DNA of 64,000 bases. Origin: Chondrilla cf. caribensis. Its lineage: Eukaryota > Porifera > Demospongiae > Chondrillida > Chondrillidae. The stretch lies in assembly GCA_964020155.1 (NCBI GenBank), contig OZ026547.1, positions 351,001-415,000 of the forward strand. Reading direction: 5' to 3'. Positions 32,443-42,177 of this stretch are shown one piece after another. Position 1 is the stretch's first letter. The number at the start of each line of letters is the position of its first letter. The position numbers and the translations under genes were made by a program. The notes below the pieces were generated by a model that did no database searches, had not been told where the DNA came from, and was given only the letters and a program-made list of their open reading frames with translations.

Positions 32443-33110
32443 ACACAGAATGCACACAGAGAAGGGAGGAGCTTGTGGGTTTGTCCAAATTGTACATTAA
32501 AACCATTTAATTCATTGTAATTTACTATGATGAGAATGAAACTCGCTTTGACTGTCTATATAGCGCTAGGAAATCACTGTAACTACAATATTTTACAGAT
32601 TGTTACCAACATTGATGGCCAGGACCCCAGCACAAGTAGAGAGGAGCCAAAAAGTGAGTACCGGTGGCTAGTTTGAGGTGCAGTGCGGTGCCAACGGGTC
32701 TGTCACCAATTATCCCACCAACACCAGGGAGGTATGAATACTGTTATTACTTGTTTCTTATATATCCTTAATTACGTTATTTCTTCAATGTTCATAGCGA
32801 CCATCTCGAGCTCCATGGTGGAAAGGGAAATGAGAAAACAAGAGGAGCTGGATGACAGACACATGGACGCTGTCAGCCAGCTGCTGAAGACAGCATTTGG
32901 AGAAATCAGTGGAAGGAGGCAAGCTCCTCTCTGGCAAAAGCACTTAAAATTTATTTCTTGCATTTGCAATAAACCCTGGTTAACTTCCATACCAGTGATT
33001 GAATGCAATAAAAGCAATAAAAAATTCCACCTATCATGCATGGGTAGGAAAAAGAACAGCCGGAACTGGGTTTGTCCTAGTTGTACATAGTATTTATCAT
33101 CACAACAACA
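32443..33110 (+). pseudogene. Internally deleted Ulp1-PHD family B copy
   Basis: From about 32796 the frame reads ISSSMVEREMRKQEELDD, RHMDAVSQLLKTAFGEISG, then jumps straight to RRQAPLWQKHLKFISCICNK, PWLTSIPVIECNKSNKKFHL, SCMGRK..NWVCPSCT and stop at 33088-33090. The whole protease core is gone but the frame is kept, giving a short helix-PHD protein. One zinc Cys is Ser (ECNKS). It is preceded by a RRM1-tail module piece and a TNYPTNTRE exon. Confidence 0.6.
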
Positions 33111-33369
33111 ACCTGAGTAAGATGGCGGTCAACACGTGGCGAGTAGTTGTATATAGTATTTTCTTAAATTATTGATTATTTTATTTGAGACTTTAATAAT
33201 TACTGATTATTTTATTTTATTTGAGACTAATAATTACTGATTATTTTATTTGAGACTTTAATAATTACTGATTATTTTATTTGAGACTTTAATAATTACT
33301 GATTATTTTATTGTTGATTGCAATTGTTCTTCTTTGAGATTACAATGATTACTTTGTCTTGAAATTACA

Positions 33370-33745
33370 ATGAAGAAATGTTCACCAATTATCCCACCAA
33401 CACCAGGGAGGTATGAATACTGTTATTACTTGTTTCTTATATATCCTTAATTACGTTACTTCATCAATGTTCATAGCGACCGTCTCAAGCTCCATGGTGG
33501 AAAGGGAAATGAGAAAATGAGGAGCTGGATGACAGACACATGGACGCTGTCAGCCAGCTGCTGAAGACAGCATTTGAAGGAATCAGCGGTCTTGTACCAC
33601 CACTGGCGTTATCATTACCAGAAATTCTGGACTTCAGGTGCAGGTGCATTAAAGAGGAGAATAAATGCGTGAACTGCGTCCCTTTAGGGAGAAAAGTTGC
33701 AGAAACGCACCTGTTATGTTTACTAAAAACCTATGGCCTTTAAAA
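33370..33745 (+). pseudogene. In-frame fusion of Ulp1-B N-lobe to Cys-rich exon
   Basis: MDAVSQLLKTAFEGISGLVP, PLALSLPEILDF is followed without a stop by RCRCIKEENKCVNCVPLGRK, VAETHLLC. The first part is the family B protease N-lobe, the second the Cys-rich exon of the U2AF-like family. The junction is inside both exons (about 33637), so it arose by recombination, not splicing. Confidence 0.6.
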
Positions 33746-34099
33746 TAAATACCCTGGATAGTTTGCTATGCATTCTTTGTGTTAATGATTTCCACAGTAA
33801 CCACAGGGGGGATAACAAAACGGAAGAGGATGGCTAGGAGAGATCTGGAGAGCATTGCAAATGTTAATCCAACCAAATTTCCTAGGCTACAAAACAGACC
33901 AATGATCATAAGGTAAAAAACAAGGAGGGAGGAGTTAGGAGGGAACCAAACAGATGTATTAGAAGCTGTTTAGAATAGAAAAGAGTAGGTGATTCAGGAA
34001 AGTAATTCAGATGAACAAGATGATAATAGTAAATAATGATAAAACAGTAATCCATATTAATATATTATAGTGCTGGACTGGTGGGGGTAGTCCAGTAGG

Positions 34100-34460
34100 T
34101 GTACCGTTGATGTTGTTCACCAATGATATGCTATCTATTCATGATTGTCTATTCCAGGTGCAGTCGCTGCAGGAGGCCAGCAATATGGTTGACCTGGATG
34201 GTATATCCTACCAGGGCCACTTGCTGGGCCTTCGCCGGTGGAGAGATAATCCAATCCCTCAATCCAAGAGTATGTTTTGCAGAATCCAGGACAACTTGCT
34301 TGGCCTCCGTTGGACAAGGGACAATCCAATCCCACACAGAATGCACACAGAGAAGGGATCTTGTGGGTTTGTCCAAATTGTACATTAAAACCATTTTATT
34401 CCTTGTAATTTACTATGATGAGAATGAAACTCGCTTTGACTGTATAGTACTAATGCTCCT
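34100..34460 (+). pseudogene. U2AF65-like RRM1 C-terminal exon plus tail module
   Basis: After the TTCCAG acceptor at about 34158: VQSLQEASNMVDLDGISYQG, HLLGLRRWRDNPIPQSK. This aligns along its length with U2AF65 [30 protein letters not shown]. It is followed directly by a second RRM1-tail exon (NLLGLRWTRDNPIPHRMHTE) and stop. Confidence 0.65.
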
Positions 34461-35150
34461 ATTGAATCACTTTAGGCAGAGTCAGGCCAGGTGCCCGAGA
34501 ATTGACCAAAGTGGCAGAAAAGATTCTTTCGATCCAAGTGTCTCAGGCCTTGGAGAAGGTATTTGAATTTGTAATACTGTAATTTACTTTTACTGCTATT
34601 TACTGTTTTGGCTGTGGAATCTCATACCATACCAGCACCAACCATACAATTAAATGAAGACGATGAGGAAGATCTACTTGGAGGAGTGACGGCCAATCCG
34701 ATATACCAAAACCGAAACCAACCATACAATTAAATAAAGAAGACGAGGAAGATCTACTAGGAGGAGGGTGGTTAAATGATGACCATATTGTTATGGTCAA
34801 TGCCTTATGGCATCAATGGCCACGGCAAAATGGCCTGGAAAATACCCTAATCATAAAGACAGGATGATTCAGAAGTGAGTATACGTATTGAATTTGCATT
34901 TGAGAGCCTCCTAATGTATTATCTTTAAATAACATATTTTATGTAACAGTGGATGTGGTGCAAATGGTTCACCAGGCAGGAAACCATTGGGTGATGATTT
35001 CTACCAGAGGCTGCGGTGCCGGAGAAATCATTGCATATGATTTAGATAGAAAAGTGAGAAAATCAATTGAGGCCCAGTCTGCCACAATATTGAAGAAAAG
35101 TGAAACTTTCTGACTGAAATATACAGCCTGCCAGGTGAGAGTGAGAAGTT
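34460..35150 (+). pseudogene. Ulp1 family A copy, compressed
   Basis: Pieces of the RVRP exon (34478-34558), two N-lobe starts in tandem (34610-34690 and 34695-34870: EDEEDLLGGGWLNDDHIVMV), and the His/Asp exon 34951-35130 (VVQMVHQAGNHWVMISTRGC, GAGEIIAYDLDRK; deletion after YD). A TGA replaces the codon before LKYTACQ. Confidence 0.55.
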
Positions 35151-35239
35151 AACAATAATAAGAATAAGAATGAGGCTGCAGAAGCTTTGGCAATGATTCC
35201 AGTTGCAGTACAGTGAATATTCCAAAAGCTCCGAGTTCC

Positions 35240-37400
35240 TAAGATTATTTTGCTGGTCTACGTCAAATACTGCTCCTGGCTATGAAACCAACCAATGATC
35301 ATAAAGGTAAAAAAACAAGCAGGAAGAGAGGTTTTAGGAGGCAACCAAACAGATGAATTAGAAGCTGTAAGAGTTTGGAATCTCAGTAAAACAAAATAGC
35401 AAATCAACGTTGCGATATTCTTCAGGAATCTTAAAACTTGAGACAAGGAGAAAGCTAAGTGAGCAGTAATCCGGTAATTCATTTCTTCAAGAAAGGTAAA
35501 AGCAAGGGAGAAAGGAATATAATGAGGAGAATCTAGATCCAAGGATGAACAACGTGGCCGACCTCGATCGGACTCTGCTAATCAATGAAAACAATCACCT
35601 CGCTTTCAACGCTCAGCCATTTTTGTTTGTCTTCTGGCTTGGAGAACGACAAAATAGTCACAAGAAATAAAGGTCTTAAGTTCCCAACTCGGAGACCGAC
35701 AAAAGGATCATAGGCTCAAAGATGGAACGACCACCAAGATAAAAATGAGAAGGAAAGAATCAAAGACATATAAAGCATGGGGAATCAAAGAGAAACATAG
35801 AATCATATCTCAGTAAAACAAAATAGCGAAACGTCGCGATATTCTTCAGGAATCTTGAATAATAAAATACTAACAGTAGTAAGTAGTAAAAAGTAATCCA
35901 ATGGAATAAGAAAATATTAAAAAAGATAAATAACGAGGAAGCCCAGTAAGCGGTAATTCCTTTCTTCCTTGTTTTTACCATAAAGATAAAAACAAGGAAG
36001 AAAGGAATAAGGAATAAAAAGTAGGAATTATCGTAGATCCAAGCATGAACAACGTGGGCGACCTCGATCAGACTCCACTAACGAACGGAAACAATTACCT
36101 CGTTAACGCTCTGTCATTTTTGTCGTTCTCCTGGCTCGGAGAACGACAAAAATGATCATAAGAAATAAATGATTTAAGGTCACGACTCGGAAACCAGCAA
36201 AATGACCAATGATAAAAATGAGAAAAGTACCGAGAATCAAAAGATAAAAACACAAAAATCATTTAAGAAAAGTAGCTGAATAGTCTTCAGAATCCCTGCA
36301 AACAGTCGCATTCTCCCGCTTCCTTTCCAACGACGTCCAAAACCAAATTTACAAGCTGAGTGCTCTCCGCGTAGCGGTCCTTTGCCCAGTCCAGACCATA
36401 GCAACTGATCCGAGGTCAACGAGAACGGCACTTGACCAAGATAAAACAAGAAGGAAAGAATCAAAGACATATGAAGTATGGGGAATCGAAGTAAACATAA
36501 GAATCTCAGTAAAATAAAATAGCGAATCAATGTCGCGATATTTTTCAGGAATCTTAAAAATTGAGACAAGGAGAAAGCTAAGTGAGCAGTAATCCAATAA
36601 TTCATTTCTTCAAGAAAGGAAGGAATAAAAAGTATAGACAATTGGCAATAAAAGCAAGAACAATGTGGGCGACCTCGATTGGACTCCGCTAATCAATGGA
36701 AACAATTACCTCGCTAACGCTTGGTCATTTTTGTCGGTCTCCTGGCTTGGAGAACGACAAAATAGTCACAAGAAATAAAGGTCTTAAGTTCCCAACTCGG
36801 AGACCGACAAAAGGATCATAGGCTCAAAGATGGAACGACCATCAAGATAAAAACAAGAAGGAAAGAATCAAAAGACATATAAAGTATGGGGAATCAAAGA
36901 TGAGTCATAGGAATCTCAGTAAAACAAAATAACGAAACAACGTCGCGATATTCTTCAGGAATCTTAAAATGATAATAAAATACTAACAGTAGTAAGTAGT
37001 AAAAAGTAATCCAATGGAATAAGAAAATATTAAAAAAGATAAATAACGAGAAGCCCAGTAAGCGGTAATTCCTTTCTTCCTTGTTTTTACCATAAAGATA
37101 AAAACAAGGAAGAAAGGAATAAGGAATAAAAAGTAGGAATTATCGTAGATCCAAGCATGAACAACGTGGGCGACCTCAATCAGACTCCGCTAATCAATGG
37201 AAACAATTACCTCGCTAACGCTCTCTCATTTTTGTCGTTCTCCTGGCTTGGAGAACGACAAAAATGATAAGAAATAAATGATTTAAGTTCGCGACTCGGA
37301 AACCGGCAAAATGACTAATGATAAAAACAAGTAGAAAAGAAATCTAAGTACCGAGAATCAAAAGATAAAAACAAGAACCTCACTTAAGAAAAGTGTAGCG
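35240..37400. repeat. Tandem hairpin-bearing repeat block
   Basis: Two alternating subunits starting at about 35548, 36045, 36660 and 37157 (spacing 497, 615, 497), so a higher-order period near 1.11 kb. Each subunit starts 'gaacaacgtgggcgacctcg'. Two perfect stem-loops recur: arms ATTTTTGTCGTTCTCC/GGAGAACGACAAAAAT with a 6-nt loop (36116-36153 and 37228-37265), and 22-bp arms ATTCCTTTCTTCCTTGTTTT.. around CCATAAAGA (about 35957-36009 and 37069-37121). No intact ORF. Confidence 0.8.
36290..36450 (-). pseudogene. TUBB: Beta-tubulin pseudogene fragment 1
   Basis: On the minus strand, one frame reads VLVDLGS and the next [31 protein letters not shown] then stop. Beta-tubulin (known) has ILVDLEPG... 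and [20 protein letters not shown], followed by CDCLQGFQ. The middle (RSGPFGQIFRPDNF) is deleted. It is part of the tandem repeat block. Confidence 0.75.
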
Positions 37401-37401
37401 G

Positions 37402-37797
37402 AATATTCTTCAGAAATCTTCGAAAAAGGGCGTGTGTAAGCTGGAATCCCTGCAAGCAGTCGCATCCTTCAGCTCCTTTCTAATGACGTCCAAAACTGAA
37501 TTCACAAACTCGGCGTCCTTTGTGTAGCGTCCCATTGCCCGCGTTGTCCGAAAACGAAATTGTCGCGTCTGAAGATCCGCCCAAACGGTCCAGACCGTGG
37601 TAACTGGCTCGAGGTCAACGAGAACGGCTCTTGGAGTGTATTTTCCTCTGGAACATCGTTGTAATAAACGTCAATCCTCTCGAGCTGAAGGTCCGAGTTA
37701 ATGTGGTACTTGGTCGGTCAATACCACGTTCGTCAGAAATAACTTCACAAAATTTGGCAACGACTTGGTCACCGCACTGGTCGGCTTGAAATAACTA
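37402..37797 (-). pseudogene. TUBB: Beta-tubulin pseudogene fragment 2
   Basis: The minus strand from 37797 down reads [25 protein letters not shown] (tubulin [20 protein letters not shown]), then in a shifted frame [20 protein letters not shown], then [28 protein letters not shown], and [19 protein letters not shown]. At least three frameshifts. The match spans roughly residues 8-140 of beta-tubulin with no intron and stops at the LTH segment, so it may be a truncated processed copy. Tubulin is the microtubule subunit; this copy is dead. Confidence 0.85.
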
Positions 37798-37799
37798 GG

Positions 37800-38935
37800 A
37801 CAGGGAGACGTTCCTCACGACTTTCCTCACGACTGAAGACTAGGAGCATAGCTGGCGAAATGATCGTAGACTGCTGGTTGAAGCAGCTTAATACCCGAGC
37901 GCTTGGTATCCAATAGGCGCCCTGGATCGCTTAATTTACAGATGCTTTACCAAGCATCAACCCTCGAATATAATTCAATACGTATCTATAATATTATAGT
38001 GTATATAATATTATTGTATTGTCAAGTTTATTGATTTATTCCTATTATCTATGCATCCACATGGGTATTTCCGCCATAGGGCGTTAATTTATTATGGGGA
38101 AATCGCCCTGCATAGTGACGTCATGAGAATACTGGGCCTTGTGTTGAGGTGTTGGGGTCGTGTGAAATAGTCAACTCAAGACACTAAATTTCCTGTTATT
38201 GCCTGTCACCCTGGACTGCTCCAGACAGTTGCTATTATGATTGGTGTACCTTGATACAGAGTAGCCATGGCAACTGAGAACCTCATGATGTGTGGAAAGC
38301 TCATTGGTGGACAGAGTATCCATGGAAACGGCTAATTTCTTGAAATGAATATTCATTGGACAGGCAGTATCCATAGCAACAGCTTAGTTGTGTGTGTGTT
38401 ACCATGACTACTCTGTGACAATGGCACACCATGGCAATGGAGCAGATGTTGAATCAGGTGTTCTATGTACTACAACTATTACTAAACCTAATTTAACTAC
38501 GCATTAATAATCAAATCATATTAGAAAGGTAAAATTGATCTAGGTGCACGTAAGATTATTATTTAACCCTAGAAAGTATTAAAATGTTTGTGTATGTTTG
38601 CTTGTTTATAGATTATAATTATTGTATTATTATTATTATTATTATTACTTCTTTTACGGACTGTTGTATTATACAATAATTATGATAATGATTGATTTGT
38701 ATTATGTGTAAAAATGAATAACAAGAATTAAATGTTTTTTAGTTTAAATTATTATTCTATCTTCACTGCCAGCTTTCACACATTTTCTTTTCCTTGAGTC
38801 TCTTCAGGGTCTTCCTCTCATCTATGGAAGGCAAACACATCAGATTTGAACAATAGTGCTACACACAATGTGACATGCACACATGCGTGCATGCATTCAT
38901 GTGCACACATAACACATGTACCACAACAAACACAT
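37800..38935. other. Spacer; weak 60-bp repeats at 38225-38390
   Basis: No gene recognised. 'agtatccatggaaacggc', 'agtatccatagcaacagc' and 'agtagccatggcaactg' are three imperfect repeats between 38260 and 38385. An ATT tract lies at about 38625-38647. Confidence 0.4.
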
Positions 38936-38939
38936 GAAC

Positions 38940-39366
<427 letters not shown>

Positions 39367-39371
39367 CCACA

Positions 39372-40003
39372 TCAATGATCAATAGAGACATTTGAAATAT
39401 TGCAGCCATCCCGGGCCAGCCAATGATTAGTAAAATTGCTGGAAGGGACCCGCCCAGTGGCGACCCAGGGCTGTGTGTCATTATCGGCGACAGAAACGAT
39501 CAATTTTGTCTGGAATTGTTCGGACAAGGAGTGGTTGGACATCGGACGAATAAGCCACCTTTCCAAGTCCCCATCGGCCGAAGGGACAGCGACTTCGTGA
39601 TCTCTTGGAGTGAAACTGGCAGTACTGGTCGAATCCGCTAGACGAGAAGATTCGTGCAGCCAAGATACCTCTTTGGTAGAATCAGTACTGAAGCTCGCTG
39701 AATTCCATCTCTTTCCCTTCGCTCTCACTCGTCTTTGGCCACAGGAAACAAACAAGAACTTGCACAGGGGCGGGGGTCGCCGATAGTCGAACCAGTTAGA
39801 CCAATGATAAGCACGTGAAGAAGTCAGAGAGACGCCTGGGGTATCTATGCTACAAGCAGTTGGTCGACGTGAACAACCTCGGTGGACCTCATTCTCGAAT
39901 ACCTACGCGGAATTCTTGCAGTTAGTCGGCGTGTTATAGGAATCAGTTTGTCAATGAAGACAGGTTGAATTAGGACTTTATCATCTGTCCTACGAGAAGC
40001 CAT
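39372..40003 (-). pseudogene. NCOA4-like gene, decayed duplicate
   Basis: Minus strand. Exon 1 from ATG 40003 to 39920 is clean: MASRRTDDKVLIQPVFIDKL, IPITRRLT, with a GC donor (GCAAGA). Exon 2 starts near 39741 (SESEGK...MEFSELQ) but then hits a TGA, and a deletion joins STDSTKEVSWLHESSRLADS, DLERWLIRPMSNHSLSEQF and TQPWVATG; the last 170 codons are deleted. The sister locus is 62287-63460. Both copies share the CA tract and 'gggccagccaatgattagtaaa' downstream, so this is a segmental duplication. Confidence 0.75.
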
Positions 40004-40221
40004 TTTCTCCGTTTGCAACAATGATTCCCTGTCGTTGTAGTCTGAGGAGACGGGGCAGAGTGTGATAGGTTACGTTCTTCAATGCTGTACGTAGTTCCGA
40101 AGTATTGAATCCCGTCCCAAGCACAATCTACTGCGGTATCCTCAATGCTTGAAATTTAGTGTCCATTTAGAATATTGGATGGGACAGGTTCTACTGTACC
40201 TGGTTTGTATTAGTGACTATA

Positions 40222-40395
40222 CATTGGGACCTCTCTATTCAAAACCTCTGAAATGAGGACACCTCTGTAATAAGGACACCATTTCGTCCCCCAGTGTAGT
40301 ACTGTAGTGTATTAATGACCTCTGAATTGAGGAAACCTCTGTATTAAGGACTAACATTAAGGTCCCAAAGTGTCCTTAATAGAGAGGTTCCACTG
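40222..40395. mobile_element. 174-bp MITE with TA duplication
   Basis: Starts CATTGGGACCTCTCTATTCA and ends with 'aatagagaggttccactg', inverted termini of about 20 bp, flanked by TA (40220-40221 and 40396-40397). It contains two internal repeats of 'cctctgtaataaggacac' type. Close relative of 60187-60359. Confidence 0.85.
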
Positions 40396-40399
40396 TATA

Positions 40400-40960
40400 C
40401 TGTACATATGTACCTCAGCACTGATAGTAACACAGTCATTGTTGTGTGCATGTTACCATCGTTGCATTTGCCCCTTTTCCCGATTGCTTCCATGTTTGAA
40501 ATAAGGAAGGAAATGGGGTGGCTATGCAAGACTAGTACAAACGTATGGACATACTGTATTATATTGGTGATTTCTACCCTCGTCATGAATGCATGCACAT
40601 GTACATTCGTATGTAAGTCACTCAGTACTGGACAATCGTACGGCCATTGTGTAGCCTTAGTGGTGTGTGTGTTCGCTTCCTACGCTGTTCATACATTGAT
40701 GATCTCCTCTTTGTGCATACCTAAGTACGTATGTACGTGTCCATGTAGATCTAAAGGAACAGGAAAATTGCAAAGATTAAGGGAGATTGATGTGTAGGGA
40801 TAGGGCTTCCACTGGTGAACCTTCCAGGAAGAGTCATCGATGTGAGTGTAGTCTACAGGCCTCGCTACATACGTACATATTGTATGCTGGGAACACAATT
40901 ATCAAGGCACATACGTATGTACTCATGTATGTACGTACGTATGTACTACACACTTCTAAA
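40400..40960. other. Spacer with TACGTA-rich words
   Basis: No exon recognised. TACGTATGTACGTA-like runs near 40722-40735 and 40912-40945. Confidence 0.4.
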
Positions 40961-40962
40961 GA

Positions 40963-41255
<293 letters not shown>

Positions 41256-41302
41256 CCACTGTGTGTACTATAGAAACATATGTATGTATGTGTTCACTAC
41301 AG

Positions 41303-42060
41303 GAGCACATGTGGCAGCACAGGCAGGAAGAGAGAGATCTGAAAAGAGCCGAGAATGATATCAGGAGGAACCAGAGGGAGCTGAAGAGAAGCTTGAAGCA
41401 CTATGAGCTAGGTCAGTTGACTGTGAGGCACCCTCGTTCATCCACTATGTACATACGTATATGGTCTTGTTCAGTGTGTGTGTACCTGCATATGTATGTG
41501 TGTATTTATATCACTTGCTTTGTTTTTTGACCCCGGTGTTGTTGACTGTGAGGCACCCCTCATTCATCCACTATGTACGTATATGGTCTTGTTCACTGTC
41601 TGTGTACCTGCTTACATATGTACATACGTACGTTGTATGTATTCATTTTATGTACGTACATACGTATATCACTTGCTTTGTTTTTTGACCCCGGTGTTGT
41701 TGACTGTGAGGCCCCCTCACCCAACCACTATGTACGTATATGGTTTCATGGTCATGTGCATACATATCTTGCTTTGTTTTGACCCTCTCTTGCTGTGCGA
41801 TTCTTCACTCTCTTGCTGTGCGATTCTTCACTCTCTTGCTGTGCGATTCTTCACTCTCTTGCTGTGCAATTCTTCACATGTAGAAGTGGAGAAGCGTCAG
41901 AAAGATGAGACAGATTGGTTGCTGGGGCAGCAGTCTCGGATGGTGCAGAACACACAAAGGGACCAGCACGAGAAGGTCCGAGCTGTCAAGGAGAGAACTG
42001 AGAGTAATAAACTTAGAAGGACCTCCATCAATGAGTGTGCCAAAGAGTACATTAAAAAGA
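41303..42060 (+). CDS. Two exons of a coiled-coil protein (partial gene)
   Basis: Exon 41303-41411 (CTACAG acceptor; EHMWQHRQEERDLKRAENDI...KRSLKHYEL, donor GGTCAGT) and exon 41884-42060 (ATGTAG acceptor; VEKRQKDETDWLLGQQSRMV...RTSINECAKEYIKK, strong GTAAGT donor). Phases fit: the first ends with one base, the second opens with two. Together they give 95 residues, highly charged and almost all helical with heptad-like spacing, no stop, and unlike the surrounding repeats, so this looks like a live host gene. Ciliary or cytoskeletal coiled-coil proteins look similar, but I do not recognise the family. The first exons lie upstream and were not found. The next exon would have to start with two bases. 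Confidence 0.65.
41415..41760. repeat. Tandem triplication in the intron, about 125-160 bp
   Basis: 'gttgactgtgaggc(a/c)ccc' starts three units (41416, 41541, 41699), each with 'tccactatgtacgtatatgg' and 'atcacttgctttgttttttg'. Confidence 0.85.
41786..41880. repeat. 23-bp tandem repeat x4 at an acceptor
   Basis: TCTCTTGCTGTGCGATTCTT CAC repeated four times, ending 3 bp before the ATGTAG acceptor of the exon at 41884. It acts as the pyrimidine-rich tract. Confidence 0.93.
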
Positions 42061-42115
42061 GTAAGTGTGTGTGTGCATGTGTGCATGTGTGTGTGTGTGT
42101 GTTTCACTGTGTGTG

Positions 42116-42172
<57 letters not shown>
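42061..42172. repeat. (GT)n microsatellite starting at a splice donor
   Basis: The GT tract begins with the GTAAGTGTGTGTG donor of the preceding exon and runs to the satellite. Open frames in it are artefacts. Confidence 0.93.
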
Positions 42173-42177
<5 letters not shown>

